Positions 1 to 32,500 of a stretch of 32,500 nt of DNA are shown one piece after another. The notes under the pieces were generated by a model. It was not told the DNA's origin and did no database searches. It worked only from the letters and a program-made list of their open reading frames with translations. The translations under genes were made by a program, and so were the position numbers. The stretch comes from Chrysomallon squamiferum (lineage: Eukaryota > Mollusca > Gastropoda > Neomphalida > Peltospiridae), in assembly GCA_012295275.1 (NCBI GenBank), contig CM022666.1, positions 15,911,772 through 15,944,271 of the forward strand. Reading direction: 5' to 3'. The stretch's first letter is position 1; each line of letters begins with the position of its first letter.

Positions 1-241
1 CTGGTTTTGCTGTGTTTGACCCGGTGTAAACACTAAAATAGCTCTCTGTGTCAGAGTATTACAGATCTGAATCGACTGGCTCGCCCCGAAATTAAAACAC
101 GCGGTGATTGTACAAAAAAAAATCTGCCACGTCATTATGAAGTGGATCATTTCACGGATGGGGTATCGTTTACCATCAGCCTTTTGTCAGCAACAAACGG
201 GAATTACTGCTTCGTAATGAAGCGAAAACAGGATGAGCCAA

Positions 242-277
<36 letters not shown>

Positions 278-944
278 CTCCACACGTCTGCGCATGCGTC
301 AGGTGTAGAAACTTGATACTGGTCGTCGGGTTACATGTTATTTTCGACATTTTGTATCACCTTCTTTATTCCAGACCACGACACCTTGAATTTTATAACG
401 GTACATTCAGAAATTAACGAATACAATGCGCTCGCTTTGAATGTGGCACAACCGGAGTCGTTTACCAACAGCCAGTAAATTTAACATTCTGTAGGCGTTT
501 TCTGTTTGCTGTTTAGTTTTATATGTTTTATGACAAAACCCCTGAAACCTGAACCTTTCCTCTGCTTTGTTAAGTGTCAAAATTATTATAATGGGAGGAG
601 TACATTTTTTTTATTACTGTAATATATACACATACATGCATATATATATATATATATCTGTATATATAATCAAAACATATTTTGACACTGTTATATCAGT
701 TCAATAAATATATTAAAAAATCTGCATGTATATCTATTTACAAGCATATACAGGTTTTAATAGTGCTGTGATAATATTTTGAATGTACTGGGATCAAATC
801 TGGAAAACTACTGTTGCGTATATTTAAATAGAGAAGTACAGGGTTGCAATAACTAACTAACTAACACACTAACAATATTTTGTAAAGGTAATTCATGCTT
901 CTAAGTTTCATGTCAATATCAGCCTATCTGAATCTTCGAATCCT
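1..944. other. Unique flanking sequence, no gene recognised
   Basis: Mixed-composition DNA at 1-480 with an A run near 249-275, then AT-rich DNA with an AT run near 638-657. No coding exon or RNA gene could be supported. Confidence 0.5.
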
Positions 945-1957
945 ATTATTACTTCTACTACTGCTACTACTACTACTACTATTACTACTGCTACTGCTAC
1001 TGTTGCTACTACTACTACTACTACTACTACCACTACTACTTCTGCTCCTACAGCGGCAACTACTAATAGTACTACTATTTCTATTAATACTGCTATCCCT
1101 ACTGTTATTGTTCCGCTAATGCTGCTGCTACTACTACTACTACTATTACTATTCCAACATCTACAGCTATTCCACCTGTTGCTGCTGCTACTACTACTAC
1201 TACTATTACTATTCCAACATCTACAGCTATTCCGCCTGTTGCTGCTGCTACTACTACTACCACTACTACTAATAAAATTACTTCTGCTGACACTGCTACA
1301 ACTACTACTACTATTACTATTCCAACATCTACAGCTATTCCGCCTGTTGCTGCTGCTACTACTACTACTACTATTACTATTCCAACATCTACAGCTATTC
1401 CACCTGTTGCTGCTGCTGCTACTACTACTACTACAACTACTGCTAATAAAATTACTTCTGCTGACACTGCTACAACTACTACTATTATTACTATTCCAAC
1501 ATCTACAGCTATTCCTGTTGTTTGCTGCTACTACTACTACTACTATTACTATTCCAACATCTACAGCTATTCCACCTGTTGCTGCTGCTGCTACTACTAC
1601 TACTACAACTACTGCTAATAAAATTACTTCTGCTGACACTGCTACAACTACTACTACTATTACTATTCCAACATCTACAGCTATTCCGCCTGTTGCTGCT
1701 GCTACTACTACTACTACTATTACTATTCCAACATCTACAGCTATTCCACCTGTTGCTGCTGCTGCTACTACTACTACTACAACTACTGCTAATAAAATTA
1801 CTTCTGCTGACACTGCTACAACTACTACTACTATTACTATTCCAACATCTACAGCTATTCCGCCTGTTGCTGCTGCTATTACTACTACCACTACTACTAC
1901 CACTACTAATAGCACTACCACTATTAATGATACAGATAAATCTAGATAAACACACAC
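945..1957. repeat. (ACT)n-derived higher-order repeat, period about 174 bp
   Basis: ACT and GCT triplets organised into a higher-order unit. The landmark AATAAAATTACTTCTGCTGA starts at 1271, 1445, 1617 and 1791 (spacings 174, 172, 174). Between landmarks a roughly 57-bp subunit with ATTCCAACATCTACAGCTAT and CCGCCTGTT or CCACCTGTT occurs one to two times. Several frames are open on both strands. One reads as Thr/Pro/Ala-rich mucin-like sequence (TITIPTSTAIPPVAAA), interrupted by frame changes near 1117 and 1515. Confidence 0.9.
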
Positions 1958-2245
1958 TTAGACACCAACCACACATACAGGTAGATAGATAAACACAGAC
2001 ATATAGACAAACAGATATACAGACATACAGACAGATTTAGACAGACACCTGGACAGATAAATACAGACATACAGACACACACAGATATACAGAGACATAC
2101 AGAGACACACAGATATACAGAGACATACGGACACACTCAGATATACAGAGACATACAGACACACAGATATACATACAGAGGCACAAATATGTACATACAG
2201 ACAAACATACACTGATGTACGTACCTACAAACACATATCGGGCCA
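1958..2245. repeat. (ACAG)n/(ATAC)n degenerate array
   Basis: ACAGACAT, ACAGATATAC and ACAGACAC units with substitutions, directly following the trinucleotide array. Confidence 0.9.
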
Positions 2246-2563
2246 TTCGGACAAAGACAGCAGACCTATTAGAGAGGTAAATATCATAAACACTTTATTT
2301 TATTGCTTTGGTCTGCTGAATATAGCAAGGTTAATAAGTCTGCATCTTGCGGCGACTCGAAGAAAAAAAACTAAATAAGTTTTATGAATCCCCCATCTTC
2401 ACACGACATCAGCCATTAATGATAATAAAGAATGATTGTTACAACATTTGACGTTTCAGTGATACAAAGGTAGTTTTCTCTTCTTTGGTGACGTCACCTC
2501 GTAGATATGTAAATATATTAAAACTAGTGTAAATGATTGCTGAGATTTTAAAAATTTTTTAAA

Positions 2564-2611
<48 letters not shown>

Positions 2612-3726
2612 TATTTTTTTATAATTTTTATTTTATTTTATTTATTTTTATTTATTTATTTTTTATTTGTTTTATCAACTTAGAAGTCATTTAGTTAGTG
2701 ACGATCTAGTCAAAAAGACTTCTTATTTTACTTAATCATTACAAGTGCTACCATAACTGTCTGATTACTGGGTATGTTTTATCATTTTGCTATATACGAC
2801 ATGACGTCATAATGTCAGCCTCCGTGCGTCATCGGATGATAATATTTCACTGTCTTACTTCGTTTTTGTTATAAACAGAACTAGCAAATGCAAAAGTGTA
2901 TATATTTAACCTGTTATTTATCTACCACTTCAGATACACTTCACAATGCACCAAAAAGTAAATATTTCCATAAATCTACGATTCTGGGACTAAACATATA
3001 TTAAATATAAAAAATTTCACAAATAACGAAAATACAAAAATGATACCGATATCTTTTTGTAAATTGTAAATTCAGCAAGAAAAATCGTCAATAAATCAAA
3101 CAAGCCAAACTAACACAGAGATTGTATTTAAAAACACAACATCTACAACGACTCTTTTCTTGTCCTTGGCGTCATTTTCATTAAAAATTCTTTTAAAACA
3201 GCGTTCCTAACAGTGGCATCTAAATAGACATCTCATATTTTTCATATTTTATGGCCGGGATACAATTACAGGTCTTTCTTTTTTTTTTCTTATTTATTTT
3301 TTCTTTTTTCTTTTTTGCTGAAATAACGGTACATACGCCTCTACCTTTCCTGGACGTATGAACAGACAGCGCTAGATTAATGTGCGTCTCTTTTCATCCT
3401 CAGAAACAACACAAAGGCCAAGTCGTCGGGTAAATAGTTTTTTTTTTAAAGAAATTTTGTCCTCACGTTTCACGGACGTCGAATCCTTTATTCCCGTTAT
3501 ACCCCCTGCTCCGTTACAGCATCTTATAACGGTTTTCTTATCTGGTAATTGGACGCTGCGATGTTTGTGTCGATACAGACCGCTATGAAAACAAGGCGAT
3601 GAGAAGAGAGGCTGCTGGTGGATGTGTTGAGTTTCAGTGTCTGAAACACAATAGACGTCTGTCAACATCGCAACTCAACCGTTACGTACAGGTTTCAAAA
3701 CTGCGGTTTTCTGCTTTTGTTGTTGT
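2246..3726. other. Spacer; (ATT)n at 2564-2611, otherwise unique
   Basis: No gene recognised. CRE palindromes TGACGTCA lie at 2489-2496 and 2802-2809. Positions 3340-3715 are richer in GC and unique, with short open frames on both strands but no recognisable family. Confidence 0.5.
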
Positions 3727-4215
<489 letters not shown>

Positions 4216-4816
4216 TACTGTCATCATAATAATTACCATCATTATCTATGTTGCTGTTGTTGTTATTTTCGCTGTAGTCGTTGGCGTCAATCTAGTTTTC
4301 AAGTGGGTTATGTATACAGAAGCGAAGTACTGTTAATTTATACTTAAAACACTTTACGTCCTGGGATACGCGAAAAAAGGCACTTGGAAGAAAAGGCACC
4401 TGAAAAAAATAAATGTTATTGCTTATTGACATTTTGTAGTAGGTGAAGTCCTACTTACAAAAACAGTTCATGATTGCACATAAAAAACACACGAACAATA
4501 TTTGAGATAATGATTTAATGTCAAAATAATATAATCTGCAGCTAATATCATATTTAATATTTGTTGACAGTTCATAATTAAACTCACTCAAAAGAAATGT
4601 AAACCAAAAACACCCCCCCCCCAAATACATACATACATACATGTATATATACCCCCCAATATGTGTGTATATTATGTTATGTTTGAATTATGTTTGAATA
4701 ATATCATTCTGCAGGATATTTTATCTATGGAATGCATATTAACATTAGGTATATCTGTATGAATATGTCTGTATGTATGAACGTGCAAGCATACATATAA
4801 GTATGTATGAAAGCGT

Positions 4817-4862
<46 letters not shown>

Positions 4863-5563
4863 ACGCGCACATAGATGCACGAGTACGTACGTACACATAC
4901 AGACACGCACACTCACAATTCCCTTGGTGTTTGATCATGATAACATAATCAGTTAAGTCCAGCTCATAAAAACAGTTGATAACTGCTGGTCACCGAATCT
5001 GGTGGAAATCTCGTGGTAACCAAAACCAAGTGATTGAGTGGTGCTATGTATACTGTAATTTTAAATATGATAATGACGTCATTGTTGTGATATTAAACTC
5101 TGATGTAATACTGTAATCTGTTAAGCAAAACCAAGTTGTCGAGTGATGCTGTATATTAATATACATGTATGTAACAATATTGCATTAATAAACTGTATTT
5201 TCAAAAGTACTGTATTTTTTTTTAAGCAACTATACAGAAGAAAAAAAAATATGGTGCCATTTTTCGCAAATTTGCAGAGTACTATTTCTTCCGGGTGCCG
5301 TTATTTCCTACACACATACGTCATTTTAGGTTTTTTAATTTGCGTTCTGTTATAGCAAACCTATGGTAAGGTAAATTATACTTTTTAAAGTTATTATTTC
5401 ATAAAATGACACAATATGTATATACATTTACTACAGGTATAGCTCAAGTATCAAGCCTTTCCTAAAAATAAAGTATGAAAATTTCTATAACAACCTGGTG
5501 ATGCAGACTGGAGGCTGTCGTTATTTTATTGTTTTGAGAAATTATTTGGAATATAAAATTTTA

Positions 5564-5566
<3 letters not shown>
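4216..5566. other. AT-rich spacer with (GT)n array and an imperfect tandem duplication
   Basis: A GT array lies at about 4813-4860. AAAACCAAGT-GAGTG-TGCT occurs at 5022-5045 and again at 5126-5150, a decayed duplication about 100 bp apart. No coding sequence recognised. Confidence 0.6.

Positions 5567-5646
<80 letters not shown>
5567..5646. repeat. (AG)n microsatellite
   Basis: About 40 uninterrupted AG units. Confidence 0.97.
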
Positions 5647-5649
<3 letters not shown>

Positions 5650-6264
5650 GCGGACTAATTTATGAAAGATTTCAAGTGTTTACTCGTTTAACAAATTTAA
5701 AATTCTGAAGCTTATTTTTTTTTTTTTTTTTTTTTTTTACTTGTTCTCACCTTCACGGGCAAAGTTTAAGCACAGAAGTTTTAAACGAATATGAAAACGT
5801 TGACCTTGCACGTACATCCTGTACTTTTGCGCTGACGGAATTACAGTTTTCTGATTAATTTTGTGATATTTCTGTCAGTAATTCCCTCCCTGTGTGGACC
5901 GACGTTACACGTTTCATTTCCGCTGAAGCGAATCGTAATTCAACTCCCGTTAGAAAAAAATAAATAATACAAAAAATAATAATAAGAAAAAAAAAATATG
6001 AAAGAAGAGAAAGAAAAGTCTGTAAGCAATTTTTCACGTGCCGTTTTTTTTTTTAATATTATTATTATTATTATTTTTTTTTTTTCATTATCTTAAAAAC
6101 TTCACCGTTGTTAGAATGTCGCGGTGTTTTTGCAAACAGTGACCTGGAGGTCAGTGGCACGTTACGCATGCGTGAACAGCCGTTATCTTTAATGTATTGT
6201 AGTCTGACTGGGATGTTGAGTACGTTTCTCATTATGAAGCGATTTTTTTTTTAATTTCTTTCTT

Positions 6265-6298
<34 letters not shown>

Positions 6299-7159
6299 CT
6301 TTTTCAAGAAAAGAAAGAAGAAAAAGAATAGGCGTTTCCTTCAAATATCTTGAAAGATTACCGTGACCCCATGCAGTGTCACTTGAAAGAATTTCATTTT
6401 GTCGAAAGACGCAACAATCGTTGCACAAACAGAACGCAGCTGCGTTAAAGTGTGAAGTGGATTTTCATCCGAAACGAATAAAATAATGAATCGGAAATTG
6501 GGGTGAAAGAATGTGTGTCCAAACTACAGAGTTTTAGTATTTCTTTCATTTCTTATCTTCTTTTCTTTTCCTTTTTTTTTCTTCATTTCTTTCTCTTTTT
6601 TTTTTTTTTTCTTTCTTTCGTTCTTTCTTTCTCTTTTTACATGGTTACTAACACTGCACCAGCCGTGAGGTAAATGTCCGCACTTTGTGCAAAACCAAAT
6701 CTACCATCAAACTTTATGAAAATTCGGGCGTGGTACAACAACATTTTTGTAACTGGGATTAGCTTCTGGATTAAAGGATCAGTCCCCTTTTGAGCCGCCA
6801 CTGAGCTATCTCCTGATCCAAACAAAAATACTGTGACTTTTCATTATTATTATTATTTTTATTTTTTTTTTTTTTTTTCCCCGCTATTATCATTCTTTTG
6901 TCAATAAAATTATAAACATGTTTTTCTTCAGAGGTATGGAAATTTGCTGAAATCAGGTATGATGATGATGATGATATAGATTAGCACACAGAACTGTTGT
7001 TTGTTTGGGATTCGTACTTAAAATCAGTCTTGAATGAAAAAGAAAAGAAAACAGCAAACTGTTTGCTGTCAGATGAATTTAGAGATTTAGATATTGCTGT
7101 TCTGTTCCTGTTACTATCACTGCTAATCAAAATTTACTATTTTATTTTTCTATTACAAT
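5647..7159. other. AT-rich spacer with T runs; possible element remnant at 6640-6835
   Basis: Mostly poly-T, TTTC and ATT tracts. Positions 6640-6835 are unique and mixed in composition, with AAACTTTATGAAAATTCGGG and a short open frame on the minus strand. That motif style is common in dispersed invertebrate repeats, so an old mobile-element fragment is possible. I recognise no gene. Confidence 0.3.
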
Positions 7160-7480
7160 CATTTCTAGTGTTAGTTCTATTACTGCTGCTACTACTACCA
7201 CCATCACCATTACTACTACCACTGCTACAACTACTTCAGCTATCACCACCACCACCACAATTACTGCTGCTGCTACTACTACCTGTACTTCTACTAGTAC
7301 TGCTAATACAACAACCACTACTACTACTACTACACATTTAAGAGCAGCATCATTTCTACTAAGACGTGGTTATTTCTATCACTTCCACAAATGTTAATAC
7401 CGCTGCTACTATAACTTCTACTGCTACGGCAACGACTGCTACTGCTACGGCAACAACTGCTACTGCTACTATTTCATCTT
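7160..7480. repeat. Degenerate (ACT)n/(CTG)n array
   Basis: ACT, GCT, ACC and ACA triplets in two blocks (about 7170-7335 and 7395-7475). A forward frame reads as low-complexity Leu- or Thr-rich peptide, without support as a gene. Confidence 0.85.
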
Positions 7481-7574
7481 TATAACTTGTAAACTTACAC
7501 TAATAAAAGTTGTATATTTAAAGATGTTCGTTGAATCTTTGCGATAGTAATCTATTTCCTAACTCTGTAAAGAA

Positions 7575-7925
7575 CGCATAGTAGTTGTTGTAGTAGTAGT
7601 AATATAGTTGTAGTAGTAGCAGTAACAATTGTAGTAGTACTAGTATTATTAGTAATAGTAGTGGTATTAATTAATTTCTTGTCTAATACAGCTGATCAAG
7701 TTAAAATATGATGACACTCATTGTTTTACATTATATAGAATGATTTTAATATAGTTAATAAAGAAACAACAACAACAACCCAACAACTTAATGGTCGACA
7801 GTAGTAACAGTAGTAGTAATAGTAGCAGTCGTCTGTTTAGTGTAGTAGTAGATAGTAGTAGTGTAGTAGTAGTACAGTAGTAGTAGTATTAGTAGTAGTA
7901 GTAGTAGAAAGAACTACTAGCAGTA
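7575..7925. repeat. Degenerate (GTA)n array
   Basis: TAGTAG and GTAGTA triplets with interruptions in two blocks (7580-7665 and 7800-7930). They are the reverse complement of the ACT array 100-400 bp to the left. Confidence 0.85.
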
Positions 7926-8125
7926 ACAGTAAGCGAAGAAAATTTTAGATTTAGCTTGTTTTGTCAATATTAAAGTACGCTTACGTGGGCATACTGTCGA
8001 CCCTGTTGGTCTGTTTAGGAAAAAGATAGTGTGTTACAACAGAGTTTGCTGAGCCGAGGAAAAAAGATTGAGAAAAAAGAGTCAGAGACAAGGAAAAAGA
8101 GTTCAAAGAAAGATTGAAGGAATCA

Positions 8126-8280
<155 letters not shown>

Positions 8281-8412
8281 CGATTAGTTTTGACTAAACC
8301 CAAGAACCAAATGGACGGACATCAGTGAATGCGGTAATCCTGTGAGTGAAGTACAAAGTGTGGTTTATAAATGAACAAATATAAAAAAACACGGTGACGG
8401 AGAATAACAAGT

Positions 8413-8418
8413 TTTATT
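8413..8418 (-). terminator. Candidate poly(A) signal AATAAA
   Basis: AATAAA in transcript sense. About 20 bases later comes a GTG and T-rich stretch (8370-8395) of the kind found downstream of cleavage sites. Flanking sequence above it is unique and of mixed composition. It is the best looking of many AATAAA motifs but is unproven. Confidence 0.35.
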
Positions 8419-8712
8419 GAGGAAGCTGGCTACATTCTTTACGACACAGTTTAACAGTCGCTTTACGACTGACGTACTGTACGTTCACGTTACACACTCT
8501 TCACATTGCACAAATCGTAAAGCAAACAAAATTTCTACAATTTAGTTTTTTGTTCGTATTCATCTAGATATTTATGTTATATGTTTAGGACAGAAAATGA
8601 ACAGATGGATAAGTTCTGACATTTTAAAAAAATGATTGGGTTTAAAACAAATTAATATTCAGTTTAAAAATTCCAAGAATATGTTGTTGTTGTTGTTGTT
8701 TTTTTGTTTTCT

Positions 8713-8761
<49 letters not shown>

Positions 8762-9105
8762 TTAAATTAAAAGTTAGGGAAAAATAAAGGGAAAAAAAAT
8801 CAAAGGAAAAAAAAACAAACAAAAAAAAAATTAAAAAAACAACAACAACAAAAAAAAACCTCCAAAAAAAAAAACAAAAAAAAAAAGAAAAAAACAACAA
8901 CAAACAAACGTTTAAAATATGTCTTCTGAAACAATAAAATATTTTTATGTCAGTTTATTTTAAATGCAATTAAATCAAGCTAATATAACGAATATAATAT
9001 GATAAAATAGAATAACTGTAATAATAATATGTTATGATACTTTATTTTTAGGAAAGTTTATGCTCCGTTCACGAATACGTATATCCCTGCCATTACATAT
9101 ATATA

Positions 9106-9154
<49 letters not shown>

Positions 9155-9266
9155 TTAAGAAATTAAAAAACAAAATAAATAAATAAACAGACAGTTAAAA
9201 ATTTATTTCAAGATTTAATAAGAATTTAAACTAATCATAGGAATCGAACTGTATATTAACTGTAAA

Positions 9267-9326
<60 letters not shown>

Positions 9327-10179
9327 GTAACAATAACAATAAAAATTAAAGGCAAGTACAATAAATTTAATTCGTCTAAATCATAATGAATACACTTTCA
9401 GTATTAACATCTGTTTTGAGGTTCAGCAGTTCCGAAATTCAGTTGTGTTCTGTAATTTGCCCGCTTCTCACAAATAATTATACGTTTATCTAACAACTAC
9501 ATCTTATCCTCTGTTCTCCTGATAAAAATAATAACAATAATAATATATATTAAAATCTACTTAATATTGTTCATCTACTGGTTCATTATTATATATTATA
9601 TTTATATGTATTCAAATGGAAACTAAATATTAAATATATAATTTGAAAGAAGTGAGTGTCTAACCAACAAACTACATCTACTATATAATAATTTTATCTC
9701 GAGATAAAAACAAAATATAAATGTAATAAACAAAACAATTTTTTTTTTTTTTTTTTATCAAATATTTATATACGATAAAATAAAGCGTTAATATATTGTT
9801 ATTTATGACAAAACAAAACAATACATTATTAAATAATTCAAGCAATTTGTATACTCTTTATAAGAGATGGTTATTATATTCTTTTATAGATAATATTTTA
9901 AAAACACTAAAACATCATCATCAAAAGGAGAAATAAAAAAATTAGAAGAAAGATTTATCCGGACAGATTCATAATTTTTCGGACATATTCGGAAATACTC
10001 TCGGTAGAGATCGTAAATTGAAATCAAAATACGACGTGTTCAGAATTGTTTGTTGGAGGTCGAGATTTTTCTGGGATAAAAATTGAAAATGATGGTATAA
10101 ATATATATATATATATATATATGTTTTACCTCTGGATTTAAAATCTTCCTAAGAAAAAAATAAATTTATTAAACTGCTG

Positions 10180-10217
<38 letters not shown>

Positions 10218-10651
10218 TTGAAGAGTACATTTCTTGCATTTTTGTCGTGAACTTTGAAACGTCTTTCTAGCACTACTTTTATATCTCGGTCGGTGTGGAC
10301 GTTAAATGAAACTAGGAGGATGGGTGGGAGTGGGTGAGTGGGGTGGGTGAGTGGGGTGTATGAACTACACATCATTAGTATACATGTAAGTATGTATGTG
10401 TTTGTGTGTGTATATACATTGGTATGTATGTATGTATGTATGTATACAACTGTTGGTCATGCAATATAATGAAATATCACATAGTTAACACTACAGCACT
10501 AAAATTAACACCAAGAGAATATAGCACCTCCATATAAACTGTACATTTTATACATATATAATATATTATATATATATATATAAACCTTGTGACCGAATAA
10601 AAAAACAACAACATGCTATACTCTATATAAATTAGTAAACAAATGGTTATT

Positions 10652-10711
<60 letters not shown>

Positions 10712-11493
10712 GTAATGGTAATAGTAAAAAGGATAATAACATTAATTATCTATTTTGTTTTCTCTTAATATTTTTTCTTTCAAAAACAGCTTACTTTGTC
10801 ATCTTCGTAGTCACGTCAGTTTAAAATAATAAAAACTATTTCAGTTTACTTAAAGAAAGGAAAAACCCAGAAAGCTATTTTTATTACAGTCTGTTAGCGA
10901 ATTACTGTTGGGCATCAATTACACACGTTCGTTATTTTAAAAGTGATTCTGTAACCAGTGATCAGGAAACTAGTATTCGTTAATTAGATCTATTGTAAAT
11001 AGTTTTTTTTTTTTATAAAAACAGTATAGGAACTCAGTTATTTAGGGTAGTTATTGATATTATTGTAAATAGGTTTTATCAAAATAATATTGGAACTTGC
11101 TGTTTCTGGATAGCTGTTGTAAACTGTTTTCACAAGAATATAAATCTTTTCTTATTTTTATTTTTATTTTTTTATTTTTGTTTGCATTTCTTTAGTGAGA
11201 CTATAATAGACACTTGGGGTTTATGATAATTATTGTAAAGAGATGTTACGATAGTAGTACCGAAACTGGCAGTTTTAATACAGCTATGAAACTGGAAAAG
11301 ACAGCAGGGTTTTAAGATAAGTATTGTGGACAGCTTTCAGGAAGCTAGTACAGGAACTCGTAGTTTTAGTAGAGCTATGAAACAGGGTGTTAAGATAAGT
11401 GTTGTTGTCAGGAAGCTAGTACAGGAACTCGTAGTTTTAGTACAGCTATAAAACAGGGTTTTAAGATAAGTATTGTGAACAGTTTTCAGAAAG
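8419..11493 (-). other. Probable long 3' untranslated region, AT-rich with (AAT)n arrays
   Basis: About 3.1 kb without coding sequence between the stop codon and the candidate poly(A) signal. It includes AAT-type arrays at 8713-8761, 9268-9325 and 10653-10710, an ATT array at 9107-9153, an AT run at 10098-10122 and a TTTA run at 10183-10220. Other AATAAA motifs occur, so the true 3' end may be much closer to the stop. Confidence 0.4.

Positions 11494-11512
<19 letters not shown>
11261..11512 (-). repeat. 71-78 bp tandem repeat overlapping the stop codon
   Basis: The last codons with the stop (CGAGTTCCTGTACTAGCTT in transcript sense, 11489-11507) recur downstream near 11411-11430 and 11340-11359, each followed by the same spacer with CTTATCTTAA and GTTTCATAGCT elements. 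A weaker copy sits near 11261-11330. More distant GGAACTC and GGAACTTG units back to about 10975 look like older copies. Confidence 0.9.
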
Positions 11513-31907
<20,395 letters not shown>

Positions 31908-32500
31908 CTGCAACAGGTAGTATGATTAAATACAGTGTAATGTTTCAGCAGCAACATTTTAAATAACTTTAATATTAATGGAAGATACAGAGTTTGCATA
32001 ATGAACTGAAGAGATAATTCTCCATACACCATTCGTGTCTGTTAGCAGAAAGAGGTTACTGTGTCTTGTCCTTCCCATAAACAGGAAACGTATACTACGT
32101 ATTTATTATTCTAATGAATGGGCATTACGAGAACATGATGACAGTACTATGTTGATTTTTATAACTGTACATATATCTTGCTTATTTTGCGTTTAAACCG
32201 TTATTTCAATATTTACCATGTTTATTACATTTATACTTGAATATGGGTCTTGTTTTCCCCCTCTCTCTGCTGAAAGATTTTCGGTTATTTGACGTAATTA
32301 TGCTCACTTTTATAGCAAATATTATTGACGTGTTCTTATTCACTTTGATATTAAACATTCTGAGGTCTCCACTTTTTTTCATTTTTTTTGCACTAAATAT
32401 TTTTACAAGTCTATCCATTCATACTAAATATTTTGACGTGTTCATGCATTTTCACTAACTATGGGTGACCTGCTTGTACTCACTTCCACACTGAATATTT
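31908..32500 (-). other. Intron upstream of window exon 1
   Basis: The acceptor TTGCAG ends at 31908. The 593 bases above it are AT-rich, with no coding segment or long repeat that I can support. The exons encoding the rest of the actin-binding domain must lie beyond 32500, because exon 1 opens in phase 1 in the middle of a CH domain. Confidence 0.7.

Noticed and set aside
908-1957. Open frames up to 349 codons on both strands
   Set aside because: They consist only of Leu, Val, Thr, Ser or Ala runs dictated by ACT/GCT triplets, are open in several frames at once, and lack flanking exon structure.
6637-6825. 62-codon minus-strand open frame
   Set aside because: No recognisable family, no splice context, and it probably lies in an old dispersed repeat.

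Overview
The window is eukaryotic nuclear DNA from an animal. Nearly all recognisable coding sequence belongs to one gene on the minus strand. It encodes a filamin-type actin-crosslinking protein, and 18 coding exons joined by GT-AG introns can be read here. Introns and flanks are AT-rich and full of simple repeats: (AAT)n, (AC)n, (AG)n, (ACT)n, (ATAC)n, (GATA)n, (GACA)n, plus several minisatellites. Together with invertebrate-style filamin repeats this suggests an invertebrate, perhaps a mollusc or other lophotrochozoan, but the species cannot be fixed from the sequence.

Layout in gene order (right to left). Positions 31908-32500 are an intron whose upstream exons, carrying most of the CH-type actin-binding domains, lie beyond the window. 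Window exon 1 (31645-31907) is the end of a CH domain. Intron 1 (27892-31644) holds a large (ATAC)n block and a second, alternative first exon with its own ATG (29417-29509). That exon has the same phase-0 donor as exon 1, so the gene very probably also makes a short isoform without the actin-binding domain. Exons 2-18 (27891 down to the stop at 11494) encode about nine filamin Ig repeats. A 60-80 residue Pro/Tyr/Ser-rich hinge falls between repeats 6 and 7, and a roughly 40-residue tail ends the protein. The part in this window is 1037 residues, assuming one extra base in exon 13 is discounted. The short isoform would be 981 residues. From 11493 to about 8400 is a probable AT-rich 3' untranslated region ending at a plausible poly(A) signal. 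Positions 1-8400 hold no gene that can be recognised, only unique AT-rich DNA and large trinucleotide arrays.

The most unusual signal is that exon ends of this gene have been copied into tandem arrays three times. (1) The last 19 bases of exon 9 plus its 5' splice site are repeated about ten times downstream as a 31-bp minisatellite of intact, competing donors. (2) The end of exon 4 with its donor is duplicated 135 bp into the intron. (3) The last codons and stop codon of the open reading frame are repeated in the 3' UTR with a 71-78 bp period. Exon 13 also carries one base too many, which breaks its frame at a C-rich tract.
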